From the NCBI GenBank assembly GCA_946902985.2, contig OX336391.1, positions 149,867,545-149,931,544 on the forward strand: a stretch of 64,000 nucleotides of DNA, in the 5' to 3' direction. The stretch comes from Meconema thalassinum (taxonomy: Eukaryota > Arthropoda > Insecta > Orthoptera > Tettigoniidae). The notes beneath the pieces were generated by a model that ran no database searches, was not told where the DNA came from, and was given only the letters and a program-made list of their open reading frames with translations. Shown in pieces: positions 1 through 12,553 of this stretch (the first letter of the stretch is position 1; every line of letters starts with the position of its first letter). Both the position numbers and the translations under genes were made by a program.

Positions 1-985
1 TCGTCACTCATTTGTTACATCTACTCGTGCGCTACCAATATTGTAAAATGGATTTACCAAGTTGAACACCTTCCCTGGCGTGTACACAACAACTCATCAA
101 AGTTTCATCGGAATCGGGTGAATGACATATGAACGCATACGGGATTTTCTTTAAACGAATGATTCGCGCGCTGTCGCTCATTTGTTGAATCTACTCCTGC
201 GCTACTTATTAAAAACTGGATTTATTAAGCCAGAAACCTTTCCTGGAGTGTACACAACAATTCACCAAAGTTTCATCGCAATCGGATAAATGGTATATGG
301 ACGCATACGGTACTTTGTTGAAATGATTCACGTGCCGTCACTCATTTGTTGAATCTATCCGTGCGATACCTATTGTAAAATCGATTTATTAAGCCAGAAA
401 ACTTCCGTAGGGTGTACACAACATCTCACCCACGTCTCATCGTAATCGGACGAATTGTATTTGAACGCATACGGGATCTTATTGACACGCTTCGCGCGTC
501 GTCGCTCATTTGTTGAATCTACTCGTGCGCAGCCTCCTATGAAATGGATTTACTAAGTTAGAAACCGTCACGTAAGTGTACACAACATCTCACCCAAGTT
601 TCATTGCAATCGGATGAATGGTGTATGAACGCATACGGGACTTTGTTTAAACGTTAGCGCGTCGTTGCTCATTTGTTGAAACTACTCGTGCGCTACCTAT
701 TGTTAAATGAATTTACTAAGCCAGAAGCCTTCCCTGGAGAGTACGCAACATCTCACCCAAGTTTCATCGCTATCGGACGTATAGTATTTGAATGCATACG
801 GAACCTTTTTGAAACGCTTCGCGCGTCGTCGCTCATTTGTTGAATCTAGCTGTGCGCTATCTATTGCAAAAATGGATTTACTAAGCCAAACACCTTCCCT
901 AGAGGGCACTCAACATATCACCCAAGTTTCATCGCAATCGGATGAATGGTATATGAACGCATACGGGACTTTGAAACGCTCTAAC
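1..985 (+). repeat. Tandem array of ~164-bp repeat (family S1), six units
   Basis: Six diverged head-to-tail units can be read. Each has a block near CATTTGTTGAATCTACTCG, a block near AAATGGATTTACTAAG, and a block near AAGTTTCATCGCAATCGG ending ATGAACGCATACGGGAC. The anchor block recurs at about 17, 187, 348, 515, 678 and 842, a period of 160-168 bp. Short open frames here are artefacts. Related units occur at 5290-6080 and 10150-10940, and in reverse orientation at 57690-58470, so the monomer is dispersed and probably the internal array of a Helitron-like element. The left edge is cut by the window. Confidence 0.85.
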
Positions 986-1429
986 ATGCGGAGACAAACA
1001 GTAGAATTCGACATCACTGCCACCTTTGGTATAAAACACAACTTTCATCCACGGGCGGAGTGTATGTTATGGCGGAAGTTGCACAGGTTGCGACCAGGTG
1101 GCCCTACGTGCAGAGACAAACAGTCCAAAAGCATCACTTTTTACTAAGGCTAGCGGTTTCCATGACGACTGTTTATGACTGTATATTGTGGTTCTAAAAT
1201 TGTGTGTAAATTGTGGTTCTAAAATTGTGTTCATTCCACCTACCGGGTCAGATTGTGAATCTAAACCATACTTGGACCCACCCTAATGTACATACCAAAT
1301 TTCATGAAAATCGGTCCAGTCGTTTAAGAGGAGTTCAGTCACATACACACGTGTCGAAAAATTATATATATAAAGTTAAATCAATATTGGTTTGTTTGTT
1401 TGTTTGATTGTTTGTCTGTTATTTATACA
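986..1429. other. Repeat-flanking region, ancient TE tail
   Basis: No gene. The segment around 1285-1375 carries a motif widespread in insect repeats (ATTTCATGAAAATCGGTCC followed by a GTTTAAGAGGAGTTC block) and then an ATATATATA-AAG stretch, typical of the end of a TE. The family is not identified. A degenerate TTTG repeat follows at about 1390-1420. Confidence 0.4.
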
Positions 1430-1774
1430 AATCTACACCGTTTCACCGATCTGCACCAATTTTTGTATTCTTACCCTTTGGAACCCAGCGGGTAACACTG
1501 TCCACTTTAAATTTCGGACAGACCACTCCATTCCCTTCATTTGGGCCCTTTTGCACAAATTTACACCATTTCACCGATCTGATATCTTGAAGGACATATT
1601 GTCACTAGGCAACAACGATTTACTCTGTATCATGATAGTCCGGTAAAATTTGCTAAAGGACACATGAGAAAACTGACCGATGTAATGCTATCCTGTCAGA
1701 GAAACATAGTGGCATACACTCCTACATTCACCTATCACCATTATGCAGTTTTCATGTGTAGACAGTTGTTATTT

Positions 1775-1870
1775 CATTTGCGGGGCTTAGACATCGTGGT
1801 CATGTTGCCCCGTGTACATGGATGTATGTGATAACCTGCGTTATTGTGATTGTTGCACTAGCATGTATAA
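1775..1870 (+). repeat. Fragment of SINE-like family E
   Basis: The stretch GACATCGTGGTCATGTTGCC followed by GTGATAACCTGCGTTATTGTGATTG resembles 31990-32075 and, more loosely, the fuller copies at 15775-16070 and 42365-42650. It is a short decayed fragment between two satellite units. Confidence 0.4.
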
Positions 1871-2065
1871 ATTGGAGATAAGATATGGTATTTGAAGCCA
1901 TTTCTCAGTGTTGCTCAAGGATTTATTGAACTGTAGTATTCTCTATGCATTCGTATACCCTGCGGGTAACACTGTCTACTTTAAATTTCGGACAGACCAC
2001 TCCATTCCCTGCATTTAGGCCCTTTGTCTCAAATCTACACCGTTTCACCGATATCAACCAAAATT

Positions 2066-2402
2066 ACCGGGTGAGTTAGCCGTGGTCGTTACGGCATGAC
2101 TGCTGGCAGTCGCTCACATCCGGGAGGCGAGGAGGTTCGAATCCCCCCGCCGGCAACCTTGAAGATGGTCTTCTGTGGTTTCCCATCTTCCTTCCAGGCA
2201 AATGCCGGGGTTGGTCCCTAACTATAGGCCACAGCCGCTACCTTCCAACTCCTCGCCCTTACATTCCAACTTCCCTCCCCAACGGCACTTGTAGCTCACC
2301 CATTGGGTGTCCGTCTCGAAGCAGCTACAAAACTGGCGAGCCGAACATGTACTCGGACACTCCCGGCACTAAAAGCCATACGCTAAAAAAAAACAAAAAA
2401 AA
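2066..2402 (+). mobile_element. tRNA-derived SINE (family A), full copy with poly(A)
   Basis: The head has a tRNA-like promoter: an A-box-like TTAGCCGTGGTC and a clear B box GGTTCGAATCC about 60 nt downstream. A core with GGTTTCCCATCTTCCTTCC follows, a motif I associate with polyneopteran insect repeats. The tail is AAAAAAAAACAAAAAAAAA. It lies inside the S2 array and splits a monomer. The possible target duplication (AAAATT) is weak. The last ~100 bp recurs in reverse at 49942-50045. Confidence 0.8.
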
Positions 2403-3539
2403 AATTCTATACCTACCCTTTGGGACCCTGAGACCCTGAGAGTAACACTGTCTACATGAAATTTCGGACAGACCACTCCATTCTCTGCATTTAGGCTCTT
2501 TGGCACAAATCTACACCGTTCCACCGATATCAACCAAAATTTGTATAATTACCCTTTGGAACCATACGAGTAACACTGTCTAAATGAAATTTCGGACGGA
2601 CCCCTCCATTCCATGCATTTAGGCCCTTTGGCACAAATCTACACAGTTTTACCGATCTGAACCAAATTGTACATGCTTACCCTTTGGAACCCTGCGATTA
2701 ACACTGTCTACATGAAATTCCGGACAGACCACGCCATTCCCTGCATTTAGGCCCTTTGGCACAAATATACACCGTTTCACCACTCAGAACCAAAATGTGT
2801 ATACTTACCCTTTGGAACCCTGCGAGTAACACTGTCTACATGAAATTTTGGACAGACCACTCTATTCCCTGCATTTAGGACATTTGGCGTAAATCTACAC
2901 AGTTCCACCGATCTGAACCAAAATATGTGTACTTACCGTTTGGAACCCAGCAGGTAAGACTGCCTACTTTAAATTTCGGACAGACCACTCCATTCCTTGC
3001 ATGTAGGTCCTTTGGCACAAATCTACACCGTTTCACCGATATCAAGCATCATTTGTATATCTACCCTTTGGGACCCAGAGAGCAGACTAACACTGTCCAC
3101 ATGAAATTTCGGATAGACCACTCCATTCTCTGCATTTAGGCCCTTTGGCACAAATCAACACCGATTCACCGATCTGAACCTAAATTTAAATACTTCCCCC
3201 ATTGGAAACCGACGAGTAACACTGTCTGCATGAAATTTCGGACAGACCACTTAATTCCCCACGTTTAGACCCTTTGGCACAAATCTACAATGTTTCACCG
3301 ATTTGAATGAAATTTTGTATACTTACCCTTTGGGACCCTGTGGGTAACCATGTCCACTTTCGTACAGACCACTCCATTCCCTGCACAAATCTACACCGTT
3401 TCACTTAATTGCACCAAAATGTACATACTTACCCTTTGAAATCCTGCTGGTACCACTGTCCACTTGATAGTTTGGAAAACCCTCTCCATTCCCTACATTT
3501 AGAAAACAGACAAAATGAACTTGAAAACTACGTTTTTAG

Positions 3540-4290
3540 GCCCTAGAATATGTCCGTAGTAGTGTACCTCTAAGAATATTTTAATAAGTCTATTGTTGGC
3601 TGGTGATTCGGGCTGCATCACGTCGCCTCTACTAGTGTTCTGGTGCAGAATTGCGAAAATAGTTACATCCTGCGCTGCTTATAAATTGCAGTCACGAGGA
3701 ATAATTAATGCAAAAAGATTTCTTAGGCCCCTTAAATCAGTTGTCAGTATGAATATTATGCCTCTGTATAAGTGCGATGGTGTTGGTGCAGTACATTGAG
3801 GTTATCAGCTGCAATACGTGATGGTGCTTCCAAATTTACTTTCATTTATTCCGATCCTTATCCTTGAGCGCTATGTGCCGAAAAATGACTCTATTGCTGC
3901 CTCAGGAGCTAGGGACAGGCAAGGGCTCTGATTATTTTCCTACGGCGCTATGCGACAAAAGACGACACTATTGGTCTCTATTTTCCTAACAACCAATGAG
4001 ATATAGGCCCTAGACCGTGTCTCTTATTTCACTTACTCCTCTTTCTAATCATATTTTTCAATTCGTTTGTAAATTACATGTGTCAATACTGTAGTTAGTA
4101 AATAGCAGTTTCCCTATTCATTATTATCATTATCATTACGGAAAAATGTCCTGAATGTTACGTCCATTATACTGTACTACTTATCACCCCCACTACCACG
4201 ACTGCCACAAAAAGTTATATTTTTCCTTTCTGTTATTTTAAATATCATTTGCCAGTTCTGTATTGGTATTCATTGTCATCCATAAAACAA
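3540..4290. other. Unique AT-rich filler, no gene seen
   Basis: There is no coding or RNA gene. Short open frames (for example at 3593-3799) have no recognisable domain and appear identically in the duplicate. The stretch may be the body of the Helitron-like element whose 3' terminus lies at 4290-4326. Confidence 0.5.
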
Positions 4291-4326
4291 ATGAATCCAC
4301 CGGGCGAAGCCGGGCACTACTGCTAG
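4290..4326 (+). mobile_element. Helitron-type 3' terminus
   Basis: A GC-rich hairpin (CCGGGCGAAGCCGGG) is followed a few bases later by CTAG and then T. This is the hairpin-plus-CTRR end of Helitrons, which insert between A and T. The duplicate is at 9154-9190. The 5' end is not located. Confidence 0.45.
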
Positions 4327-4549
4327 TACTTAATATTACCTGGACATATTTTTCATGCCAGTGGATTCTCTACTGTTGGCAAGAATTCTCGGTAACCGGT
4401 TTCACCCGGCAGAAAACTACCACCCATTTTCATTTCACGCTAGATTAAACCCATTCTTCACAGGCCATAAATGAGAATAAATGTGATCGAATTTTTAAAT
4501 GTACATATATCAAGAACATTCATTCACAGCCGCGGCTTGTAATATGCCA

Positions 4550-5160
4550 GCGAGTGAGCAGCTTCATTATACATCCTCTTCATTCAGCCAACACAACTCG
4601 GCGGCACGGAGAAGAATGGAGAGAGGTGAGGAGTGAAGAGTTTAACCTTAGTCTTTGTGAAGTTCCCTCTTCCTCCTGCTACTACTTCTTCTTCCCTTCC
4701 TGTATTATTTCTCCCCTGCTTCTTCAGCAAATTCTTCCTCTCCAAGTTTCTTATGAACTTCGTCATTTTCAATTTCTTTCTTACCACCACTCTCAACCTC
4801 CTACCACCTGCCCCCTCCTCCCCCCCCCCCCCGATCATCATCACCAGCTTCTCGGAGATGACGATGATGATGATAATAACAATAATAATAATACTACTTT
4901 TAATTTATTAATTAAATACTATTGGTATTACATAAATATGATATGTCTCACGAATCTGACGGCAAATCCAGTACAGATTATCGTAAGACATATTAATTAT
5001 TATTTACAACATATATACAGATTGTATTTCAATACAAGAGTGCATGCAACATTATTTTTTTTCAGTTTGTTTATATTTATTATTATTATTTTCAAAACCC
5101 TTTGCGGGCGTCCACAACAGCTGACCAATGCTCATTTGTTGAAACAACTCGTGCGCCATC
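4550..5160. other. Low-complexity pyrimidine and AT-rich region
   Basis: It contains a CTT/TCC-rich stretch, a poly(C) run at about 4820-4832, and GAT/AAT triplet repeats near 4856-4910. The long open frames on both strands reflect this low complexity (histidine, asparagine and leucine runs). The poly(C) run is one of the few length differences from the copy at 9414-10020. No gene is supported. Confidence 0.7.
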
Positions 5161-5161
5161 T

Positions 5162-5198
<37 letters not shown>

Positions 5199-5290
5199 GA
5201 GTCTTCAGTCTTTTGACTGGTTTGATGCAGCTTTCCAGGTCTCCATGTCGTGAGCTAATCGTTTCATCTCTACATAGCTACCACACCCTA
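5160..5290 (-). pseudogene. LINE 3'-end remnant with (CAA)n tail
   Basis: On the minus strand the order is a short coding remnant, the block CTGCATCAAACCAGTC, then AAAAGACTGAAGACTC and a long (CAA)n tract. A conserved 3' end followed by a simple repeat is how many LINEs terminate. The readable peptide (KRLAHDMETWKAASNQSKD) resembles LINE C-termini I know from insects. It is 5'-truncated. The duplicate is at about 10020-10150. Confidence 0.5.
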
Positions 5291-6085
5291 TTGTAAAATG
5301 GATTTTATAATTCAGAAACCTTCGTGAGCGTTAGCACAACTCACCAAAGTTCATTTATTGAAACAATTGGCGCGCCAAAATTCATTTGTTGAAATGACTT
5401 CCCGCGCCACCTATTGTGAAATGTATTTACTAATTCAGAAACATTCGCTGGCGTGCACCTCAGAGTTCATTTGCTGAATCGATTCATGCGCCAACATCCA
5501 TTTGTTGCAACGACTCACGCGCCACCTATTGAAAAATGGATGTGCTTATTCAGATGCCTTCACGGGAGTGTGCACAACAAGTCACCAAAGTTTCATCGCA
5601 ATGGGATGAATGGTATACGAGACTTTGTTGAAACGAATCGCACGCCAACTCTTATTTGTTGAAACGACTCACGCGCCATCTATTGTAAAATGGATTTTCT
5701 AATTCAGAAACCTTCGCGAGGGTTAGGACAACCCACTATAGTTCATTTATTGAAACAATTGGCACGCCAACAATAATTTGTTGAAATGACTTCACGTGCC
5801 ACCTATTGTAAAATGGATTCACTAATTTAGAATCCTTAACGGGAGTGTGTACACCAACTCAATAAGTGTTAACGTATTCGGATGAATGGTATATGAACGC
5901 ATATGGGACTTATTTGAAACGAATCACACGCTAACACTTAATTGTTGAAACAACTCTCGCACCATAATTTGTAACATGGATTTACTAATTCAGAAACATT
6001 TGCGGGAGTGTGCACAAAAACTCATCAAAATATCTTCGCAATCGGATGAATGGTATATGAACGCATACGAGACGGCCTACACACT
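5290..6085 (+). repeat. S1-related repeats, variant array
   Basis: Diverged units contain CATTTGTTGAAACGACTC, CACGCGCCACCTATTGTAAA and GTGTGCACAACAACTCACC, clearly related to the S1 units at 1-985 but shortened and scrambled. The open frame at 5453-5662 is repeat-derived. The duplicate is at 10150-10945. Confidence 0.75.
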
Positions 6086-6089
6086 ATCA

Positions 6090-6890
6090 AGAGACATTCT
6101 ATTTTAAGTATAGAGATTGAGATACGGACATGGTTTACAGAATTATGTAAGCTACACAATCTTGGACGTAATAAGATCATCTGCGGTTAATAAGAAATAA
6201 GAAGTGTATAAATGTGTACTTATATAATTAATCCAGGTAATGTTTTCTAGGTTGGTAAGTGTGAGTATATATTGTAATTTCCCACCCAATTTATTTGGGC
6301 ACATTAACTTGTTGACCGACTGAATAGCAATTCTTAACTAGATTACATAGGCAGCACTGAGCAAATGACTTCCGAAATTCCTATATTTTATGAAACACAG
6401 AATTTCACAAACGAAGGGGATGCCATCAGAAGGTAGCACACGCACGAACATAGAGACCTGGGCAGGAGCAACTAAATTGAAACAGGTGAACCCTTTTAAG
6501 TACTAGGGTTGTATTTCTTTCCAGGACGCAATGTAGAGAAGAGTAGGAGGGGTCATACATCGCTCATAGCCATCTCAACATGGGTATGATTCAAACCACT
6601 CTACCTAGGTTGGTTGGTTTTCAATGTAATTGCACATAATTATGTAATCCTTGAAAGGGGATCTTTTAATTGCATCGAATGGCAAAAACGAAAAGAATGG
6701 TAGTTTGGTAGTATTAAAAAAAAATTATTCAATTTTTTTATGGTAGTATCTCACAAAAGAAACATCTCATCAGCAAATTACACCTGATATTCATTTAAAT
6801 TTTACCTTTTGCGCAGCAAACAACCTGTATCCGAGGATGAACTAGTACAAATTGTGTGGGACTATTACTAAAATTTCTAGGTAGCTGATT
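6090..6890. other. Unassigned AT-rich sequence
   Basis: No gene, tRNA or recognisable element is seen. It is duplicated at 10950-11770. Copy-specific indels occur at about 6250-6297 (present here only) and 11703-11750 (present there only). Confidence 0.5.
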
Positions 6891-6894
6891 TTCT

Positions 6895-7179
6895 TGCAGA
6901 GAGAATTAGAACGTGCAGGACTAATGATCAACACCACCAAGACCAAAGAGATGAGGATACATTCTGACGTCACGACTAGCTTGACAGTCAACGGAAAGGA
7001 AATTGAGCGAGTTGAGTCCTTCCTCTACCTTTGAAGTATAGTGACAAATGATGGGGGAACAGTGGAAAATGTTCGAAGCCGCATCAAGAAGGCAAATGGT
7101 GCGTTTGTCCTGCTCTACTCCATCTGGAGAACTAGAAACATTTCCAGGAAGACCAAGCTCCACCTTTTCAATAGCAACG
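6895..7179 (+). pseudogene. RTE-like LINE reverse transcriptase C-terminal fragment
   Basis: The frame beginning just before 6924 encodes GLMINTTKTKEMRI-type residues, then VNGKEIERVESFLYL, a conserved segment following the reverse transcriptase palm in RTE-type LINEs. An internal TGA at about 7033 breaks the frame. The fragment ends abruptly at 7178-7182, where the tandem-duplication junction joins it to satellite DNA. The intact continuation is in copy 2 (11770-12425). Confidence 0.75.
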
Positions 7180-10023
7180 TAACACTGTCTAAATGAAATT
7201 TCGGACGGACCCCTCCATTCCATGCATTTAGGCCCTTTGGCACAAATCTACACAGTTTTACCGATCTGAACCAAATTGTACATACTTACCCTTTGGAACC
7301 CTGCGATTAACACTGTCCACATGAAATTCCGGACAGACCACGCCATTCCTTGCATTTAGGCCCTTTGGCACAAATATACACCGTTTCACCACTCAGAACC
7401 AAAATGTGTATACTTACCCTTTGGAACCCTGCGAGTAACACTGTCTACATGAAATTTTGGACAGACCACTCTATTCCCTGCATTTAGGACATTTGGCGTA
7501 AATCTACACAGTTCCACCGATCTGAACCAAAATATGTGTACTTACCGTTTGGAACCCAGCAGGTAAGACTGCCTACTTTAAATTTCGGACAGACCACTCC
7601 ATTCCTTGCATGTAGGTCCTTTGGCACAAATCTACACCGTTTCACCGATATCAAGCATCATTTGTATATCTACCCTTTGGGACCCAGAGAGCAGACTAAC
7701 ACTGTCCACATGAAATTTCGGATAGACCACTCCATTCTCTGCATTTAGGCCCTTTGGCACAAATCTACACCGTTTCACCGATCTGAACCAAAATTTGTAA
7801 AATTACCCTTTGGAACCCGCGAGTAACACAATCTACATGTAATTTCAGACACACCACTCCATTCCCTGCATTTAGGCCCTTTGGTAAAAATCTACACCGT
7901 TTCACCGATCTGAACCAAAATTTGTATACTTACCCTTTGGAACCCTGCGGGTAACACTATCTACATGAAATTTCGGACCTACCACTCGGTTCCCTGCATT
8001 TAGGCCCTTTGGCACAAATCTACACCGTTTCACCGATCTGAACCTAAATTTAAATACTTCCCCCATTGGAAACCGACGAGTAACACTGTCTGCATGAAAT
8101 TTCGGACAGACCACTCAATTCCCTACGTTTAGACCCTTTGGCACAAATCTACAATGTTTCACCGATTTGAATGAAATTTTGTATACTTACCCTTTGGGAC
8201 CCTGTGGGTAACCATGTCCACTTTCGTACAGACCACTCCATTCCCTGCACAAATCTACACCGTTTCACTTAATTGCACCAAAATGTACATACTTACCCTT
8301 TGAAATCCTGCTGGTACCACTGTCCACTTGATAATTTGGAAAACCCTCTCCATTCCCTACATTTAGAAAACAGACAAAATGAACTTGAAAACTACGTTTT
8401 TAGGCCCTAGAATATGTCCGTAGTAGTGTACCTCTAAGAATATTTTAATAAGTCTATTGTTGGCTGGTGATTCGGGCTGCATCACGTCGCCTCTACTAGT
8501 GTTCTGGTGCAGAATTGCGAAAATAGTTACATCCTGCGCTGCTTATAAATTGCAGTCACGAGGAATAATTAATGCAAAAAGATTTCTTAGGCCCCTTAAA
8601 TCAGTTGTCAGTATGAATATTATGCCTCTGTATAAGTGCGATGGTGTTGGTGCAGTACATTGAGGTTATCAGCTGCAATAAGTGATGGTGCTTCCAAATT
8701 TACTTTCATTTATTCCGATCCTTATCCTTGAGCGCTATGTGCCGATAAATGACTCTATTGCTGCCTCAGGAGCTTGGGACAGGCAAGGGCTCTGATTATT
8801 TTCCTACGGCGCTATGCGACAAAAGACGACACTATTGGTCTCTATTTTCCTAACAACCAATGAGATATAGGCCCTAGACCGTGTCTCTTATTTCACTTAC
8901 TCCTCTTTCTAATCATATTTTTCAATTCGTTTGTAAATTACATGTGTCAATACTGTAGTTAGTAAATAGCAGTTTCCCTATTCATTATTATCATTATCAT
9001 TACGGAAAAATGTCCTGAATGTTACGTCCATTATACTGTACTACTTATCACCCCCACTACCACGACCGCCACAAAAAGTTATATTTTTCCTTTCTGTTAT
9101 TTTAAATATCATTTGCCAGTTCTGTATTGGTATTCATTGTCATCCATAAAACAAATGAATCCACCGGGCGAAGCCGGGCACTACTGCTAGTACTTAATAT
9201 TACCTGGACATATTTTTCATGCCAGTGGATTCTCTACTGTTGGCAAGAATTCTCGGTAACCGGTTTCACCCGGCAGAAAACTACCACCCATTTTCATTTC
9301 ACGCTAGATTAAACCCATTCTTCACAGGCCATAAATGAGAATAAATGTGATCGGATTTTTAAATGTACGTATATCAAGAACATTCATTCACAGCCGCGGG
9401 TTGTAATATGCCAGCGAGTGAGCAGCTTCATTATACATCCTCTTCATTCAGCCAACACAACTCGGCGGCACGGAGAAGAATGGAGAGAGGTGAGGAGTGA
9501 AGAGTTTAACCTTAGTCTTTGTGAAGTTCCCTCTTCCTCCTGCTACTACTTCTTCTTCCCTTCCTGTATTATTTCTCCCCTGCTTCTTCAGCAAATTCTT
9601 CCTCTCCAAGTTTCTTATGAACTTCGTCATTTTCAATTTCTTTCTTACCACCACTCTCAACCTCCTACCACCTGCCCCCTCCCCCCCCCCCCCCGATCAT
9701 CATCACCAGCTTCTCGGAGATGACGATGATGATGATAATAACAATAATAATAATACTACTTTTAATTTATTAATTAAATACTATTGGTATTACATAAATA
9801 TGATATGTCTCACGAATCTGACGGCAAATCCAGTACAGATTATCGTAAGACATATTAATTATTATTTACAACATATATACAGATTGTATTTCAATACAAG
9901 AGTGCATGCAACATTATTTTTTTTCAGTTTGTTTATATTTATTATTATTATTTTCAAAACCCTTTGCGGGCGTCCACAACAGCTGACCAATGCTCATTTG
10001 TTGAAACAACTCGTGCGCCATCT

Positions 10024-10060
<37 letters not shown>

Positions 10061-12055
10061 GAGTCTTCAGTCTTTTGACTGGTTTGATGCAGCTTTCCAG
10101 GTCTCCATGTCGTGAGCTAATCGTTTCATCTCTACATAGCTACCACACCCTATTGTAAAATGGATTTTATAATTCAGAAACCTTCGTGAGCGTTAGCACA
10201 ACTCACCAAAGTTCATTTATTGAAACAATTGGCGCGCCAAAATTCATTTGTTGAAATGACTTCCCGCGCCACCTATTGTGAAATGTATTTACTAATTCAG
10301 AAACATTCGCTGGCGTGCACCTCAGAGTTCATTTGCTGAATCGATTCATGCGCCAACATCCATTTGTTGCAACGACTCACGCGCCACCTATTGAAAAATG
10401 GATGTGCTTATTCAGATGCCTTCACGGGAGTGTGCACAACAAGTCACCAAAGTTTCATCGCAATGGGATGAATGGTATACGAGACTTTGTTGAAACGAAT
10501 CGCACGCCAACTCTTATTTGTTGAAACGACTCACGCGCCATCTATTGTAAAATGGATTTTCTAATTCAGAAACCTTCGCGAGCGTTAGGACAACCCACTA
10601 TAGTTCATTTATTGAAACAATTGGCACGCCAACAATAATTTGTTGAAATGACTTCACGTGCCACCTATTGTAAAATGGATTCACTAATTTAGAATCCTTA
10701 ACGGGAGTGTGTACACCAACTCAATAAGTGTTAACGTATTCGGATGAATGGTATATGAACGCATATGGGACTTATTTGAAACGAATCACACGCTAACACT
10801 TAATTGTTGAAACAACTCTCGCACCATAATTTGTAACATGGATTTACTAATTCAGAAACATTTGCGGGAGTGTGCACAAAAACTCATCAAAATATCATCG
10901 CAATCGGATGAATGGTATATGAACGCATACGAGACGGCCTACACACTATCAAGAGACATTCAATTTTAAGTATAGAGATTGTGATACGGACATGTTTTAC
11001 AGAATTATGTAAGCTACACAATCTTGGACGTAATAAGATCATTTGCGGTTAATAAGAAATAAGAAGTGTATAAATGTGTACTTATATAATTAATCCAGGT
11101 AATGTTTTCTAGGTTGGGCACATTAACTTGTTGACCGACTGAATAGCAATTCTTAACTAGATTACATAGGCAGCACTGAGCAAATGACTTCCGAAATTCC
11201 TATATTTTATGAAACACAGAATTTCACAAACGAAGGGGATGCCATCAGAAGGGAGCACACGCACGAACATAGAGACCTGGGCAGGAGCAACTAAATTGAA
11301 ACAGGTGAACCCTTTTAAGTACTAGGGTTGTATTTCTTTCCAGGACGCAATGTAGAGAAGAGTAGGAGGGGTCATACATCGCTCATAGCCATCTCAACAT
11401 GGGTATGATTCAAACCACTCTACCTAGGTTGGTTGGTTTTCAATGTAATTGCACATAATTATGTAATCCATGAAAGGAGATCTTTTAATTGCATCGAATG
11501 TAAAAAACGAAAAGAATGGTAGTATGATGAAAGTATTAAAAAAATATATATTATTCAATTTTTTTGCGGTAGTATCTCACAAAAGAAACATCTCATCAGC
11601 AAATTATACATGATATTCATTTAAATTTTACTTTTTGCGTAGCAAACAACCTGTAACCGAGGTTTAACTAGCACAAATTGTGTGGGACTATTACTAAAAT
11701 TTCTACATATTTTAAAGTTTCAACATAGTAAAATTTCTTATAAATATCAATATGTAGCTGATATTCTTACAGAGTGAATTAGAACGTACAGGACTAATGA
11801 TCAACACCAACAAGACCAAAGAGATGAGGATACATTCTGACGTCACGACTAGCTTGACAGTCAACGGAAAGGAAATTGAGCGAGTTGAGTCCTTCCTCTA
11901 CCTTGGAAGTATAGTCACAAATGATGGGGGAACAGTGGAAAATGTTCGGAGCTGTATCAGGAAGGCAAATGGTGCCGTTGTCCTGCTCTACATCATCTGG
12001 AGAAATAGAAACATTTCCAGGAAGACCAAGCTCTGCCTTTTCAATAGCAACGTAA
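7179..12055 (+). repeat. Tandem segmental duplication, copy 2 (~4.9 kb)
   Basis: Second copy of the 2570-7178 block. It starts with satellite S2 (to about 8360), with roughly two extra monomers near 7780-8035. The unique middle, poly(C) tract, (TTG)n tract and S1-like repeats follow. It ends where LINE sequence continues past GCAACGTAA into AATCGATTC. The shared tetranucleotide GTAA occurs at both outer ends (2570-2573 and 12052-12055) and at the junction. Confidence 0.92.
9154..9190 (+). mobile_element. Helitron-type 3' terminus (duplicate)
   Basis: Identical to the hairpin plus CTAG at 4290-4326 because it lies in the duplicated block. Confidence 0.45.
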
Positions 12056-12425
12056 AATCGATTCTTCTCTATGGCTGTGAAACATGGAAAGTCACAAAAC
12101 CGATCAACTGTGAGGAGGCCGGACACAATCTCAAATGAAGACCTTTGGTCCATCACCAATCAACAACCGATTAGCATCCAGATCAAGGAGAGGAACTGGC
12201 GCTGGACTAAGGAACTGTTGAGAGGGCGGCGCTAGACAGGAATCCTCAAGCCGCCAGGAAGCGAGGTTTACCTAAAAAGACCTGGAAGAGGACGATCTAA
12301 AAATGAATTTCAGAGGTGGACAAGATCTGGAGAGAAGTGAAGAGAATGGCCAGGAACCGTACTGCGTGGAGAAATTTCTCCAAGGCCCTATGCTCCGGAA
12401 GGAGCGACAGGAATTAAGTAAGTAG
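11770..12425 (+). pseudogene. RTE-like LINE 3' end, reverse transcriptase C-terminus
   Basis: An open stretch from 11797 encodes MINTNKTKEMRI, VNGKEIERVESFLYLGS, KANGAVVLLY and LLYGCETWKV, the region between the RT palm and the C-terminus of RTE-type LINEs. After 12120 the reading continues only with frame changes and stops. It ends with GGAATTAAGTAAGTAGG, a short TAAG-type tail expected of a LINE that ends in a simple repeat. It is 5'-truncated and dead. The clade call is from motif memory; another LINE clade is possible. Confidence 0.75.
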
Positions 12426-12553
12426 GCCTAAGCTGATTTTCTGATGGTTTGTAAATGTTTTAGTACATTCTCTAGAACCTGTACAAGTGATACAGTTTCA
12501 TTCAATTTCAACAGTAAATGTGAGTGTTATAATGTTATGAATCATGAGTGGAG

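Larger units (their letters stand above)
1430..3500 (+). repeat. ~127-bp satellite-like tandem array (family S2), interrupted
   Basis: Head-to-tail units share TACCCTTTGGAACCCTG, GTAACACTGTCTACATGAA, TTTCGGACAGACCACTCC and TTTAGGCCCTTTGGCACAA. The GTAACACTG block recurs near 2443, 2569, 2697, 2824, 2951, 3081 and 3217, a period of about 127 bp. Isolated units at 1430-1600 and 1940-2060 are separated by non-array DNA, and a SINE splits the array at 2066-2402. The 70-residue open frames in the array are satellite translations, not genes. The second array at 7179-8360 is its duplicated copy. Confidence 0.88.
2570..7178 (+). repeat. Tandem segmental duplication, copy 1 (~4.6 kb)
   Basis: This block is repeated immediately downstream at 7179-12055 with very few differences: satellite S2 units, a unique AT-rich middle, a pyrimidine/poly(C) region, a (TTG)n tract, S1-like repeats and the LINE fragment ending GCAACGTAA. 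Copy 1 alone has about 48 bp near 6250-6297 and lacks two satellite monomers found in copy 2. The junction reads straight from LINE sequence (GCAAC) into satellite (GTAACACTG). Confidence 0.92.

Noticed and set aside
2927..3139. 70-aa open frame repeated at 7536-7748
   Set aside because: Lies wholly in the 127-bp satellite; repetition reflects the tandem duplication, not conservation.
3593..3799. 68-aa open frame, identical at 8457-8663
   Set aside because: Identity is explained by recent segmental duplication; no domain or coding signature is seen.
4554..5216. 220-aa open frame and overlapping frames on both strands
   Set aside because: Built from pyrimidine tracts, poly(C), GAT/AAT triplets and (TTG)n. 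Translates to runs of His, Asp, Asn and Leu, and changes frame between the two duplicate copies because of a poly(C) length difference.
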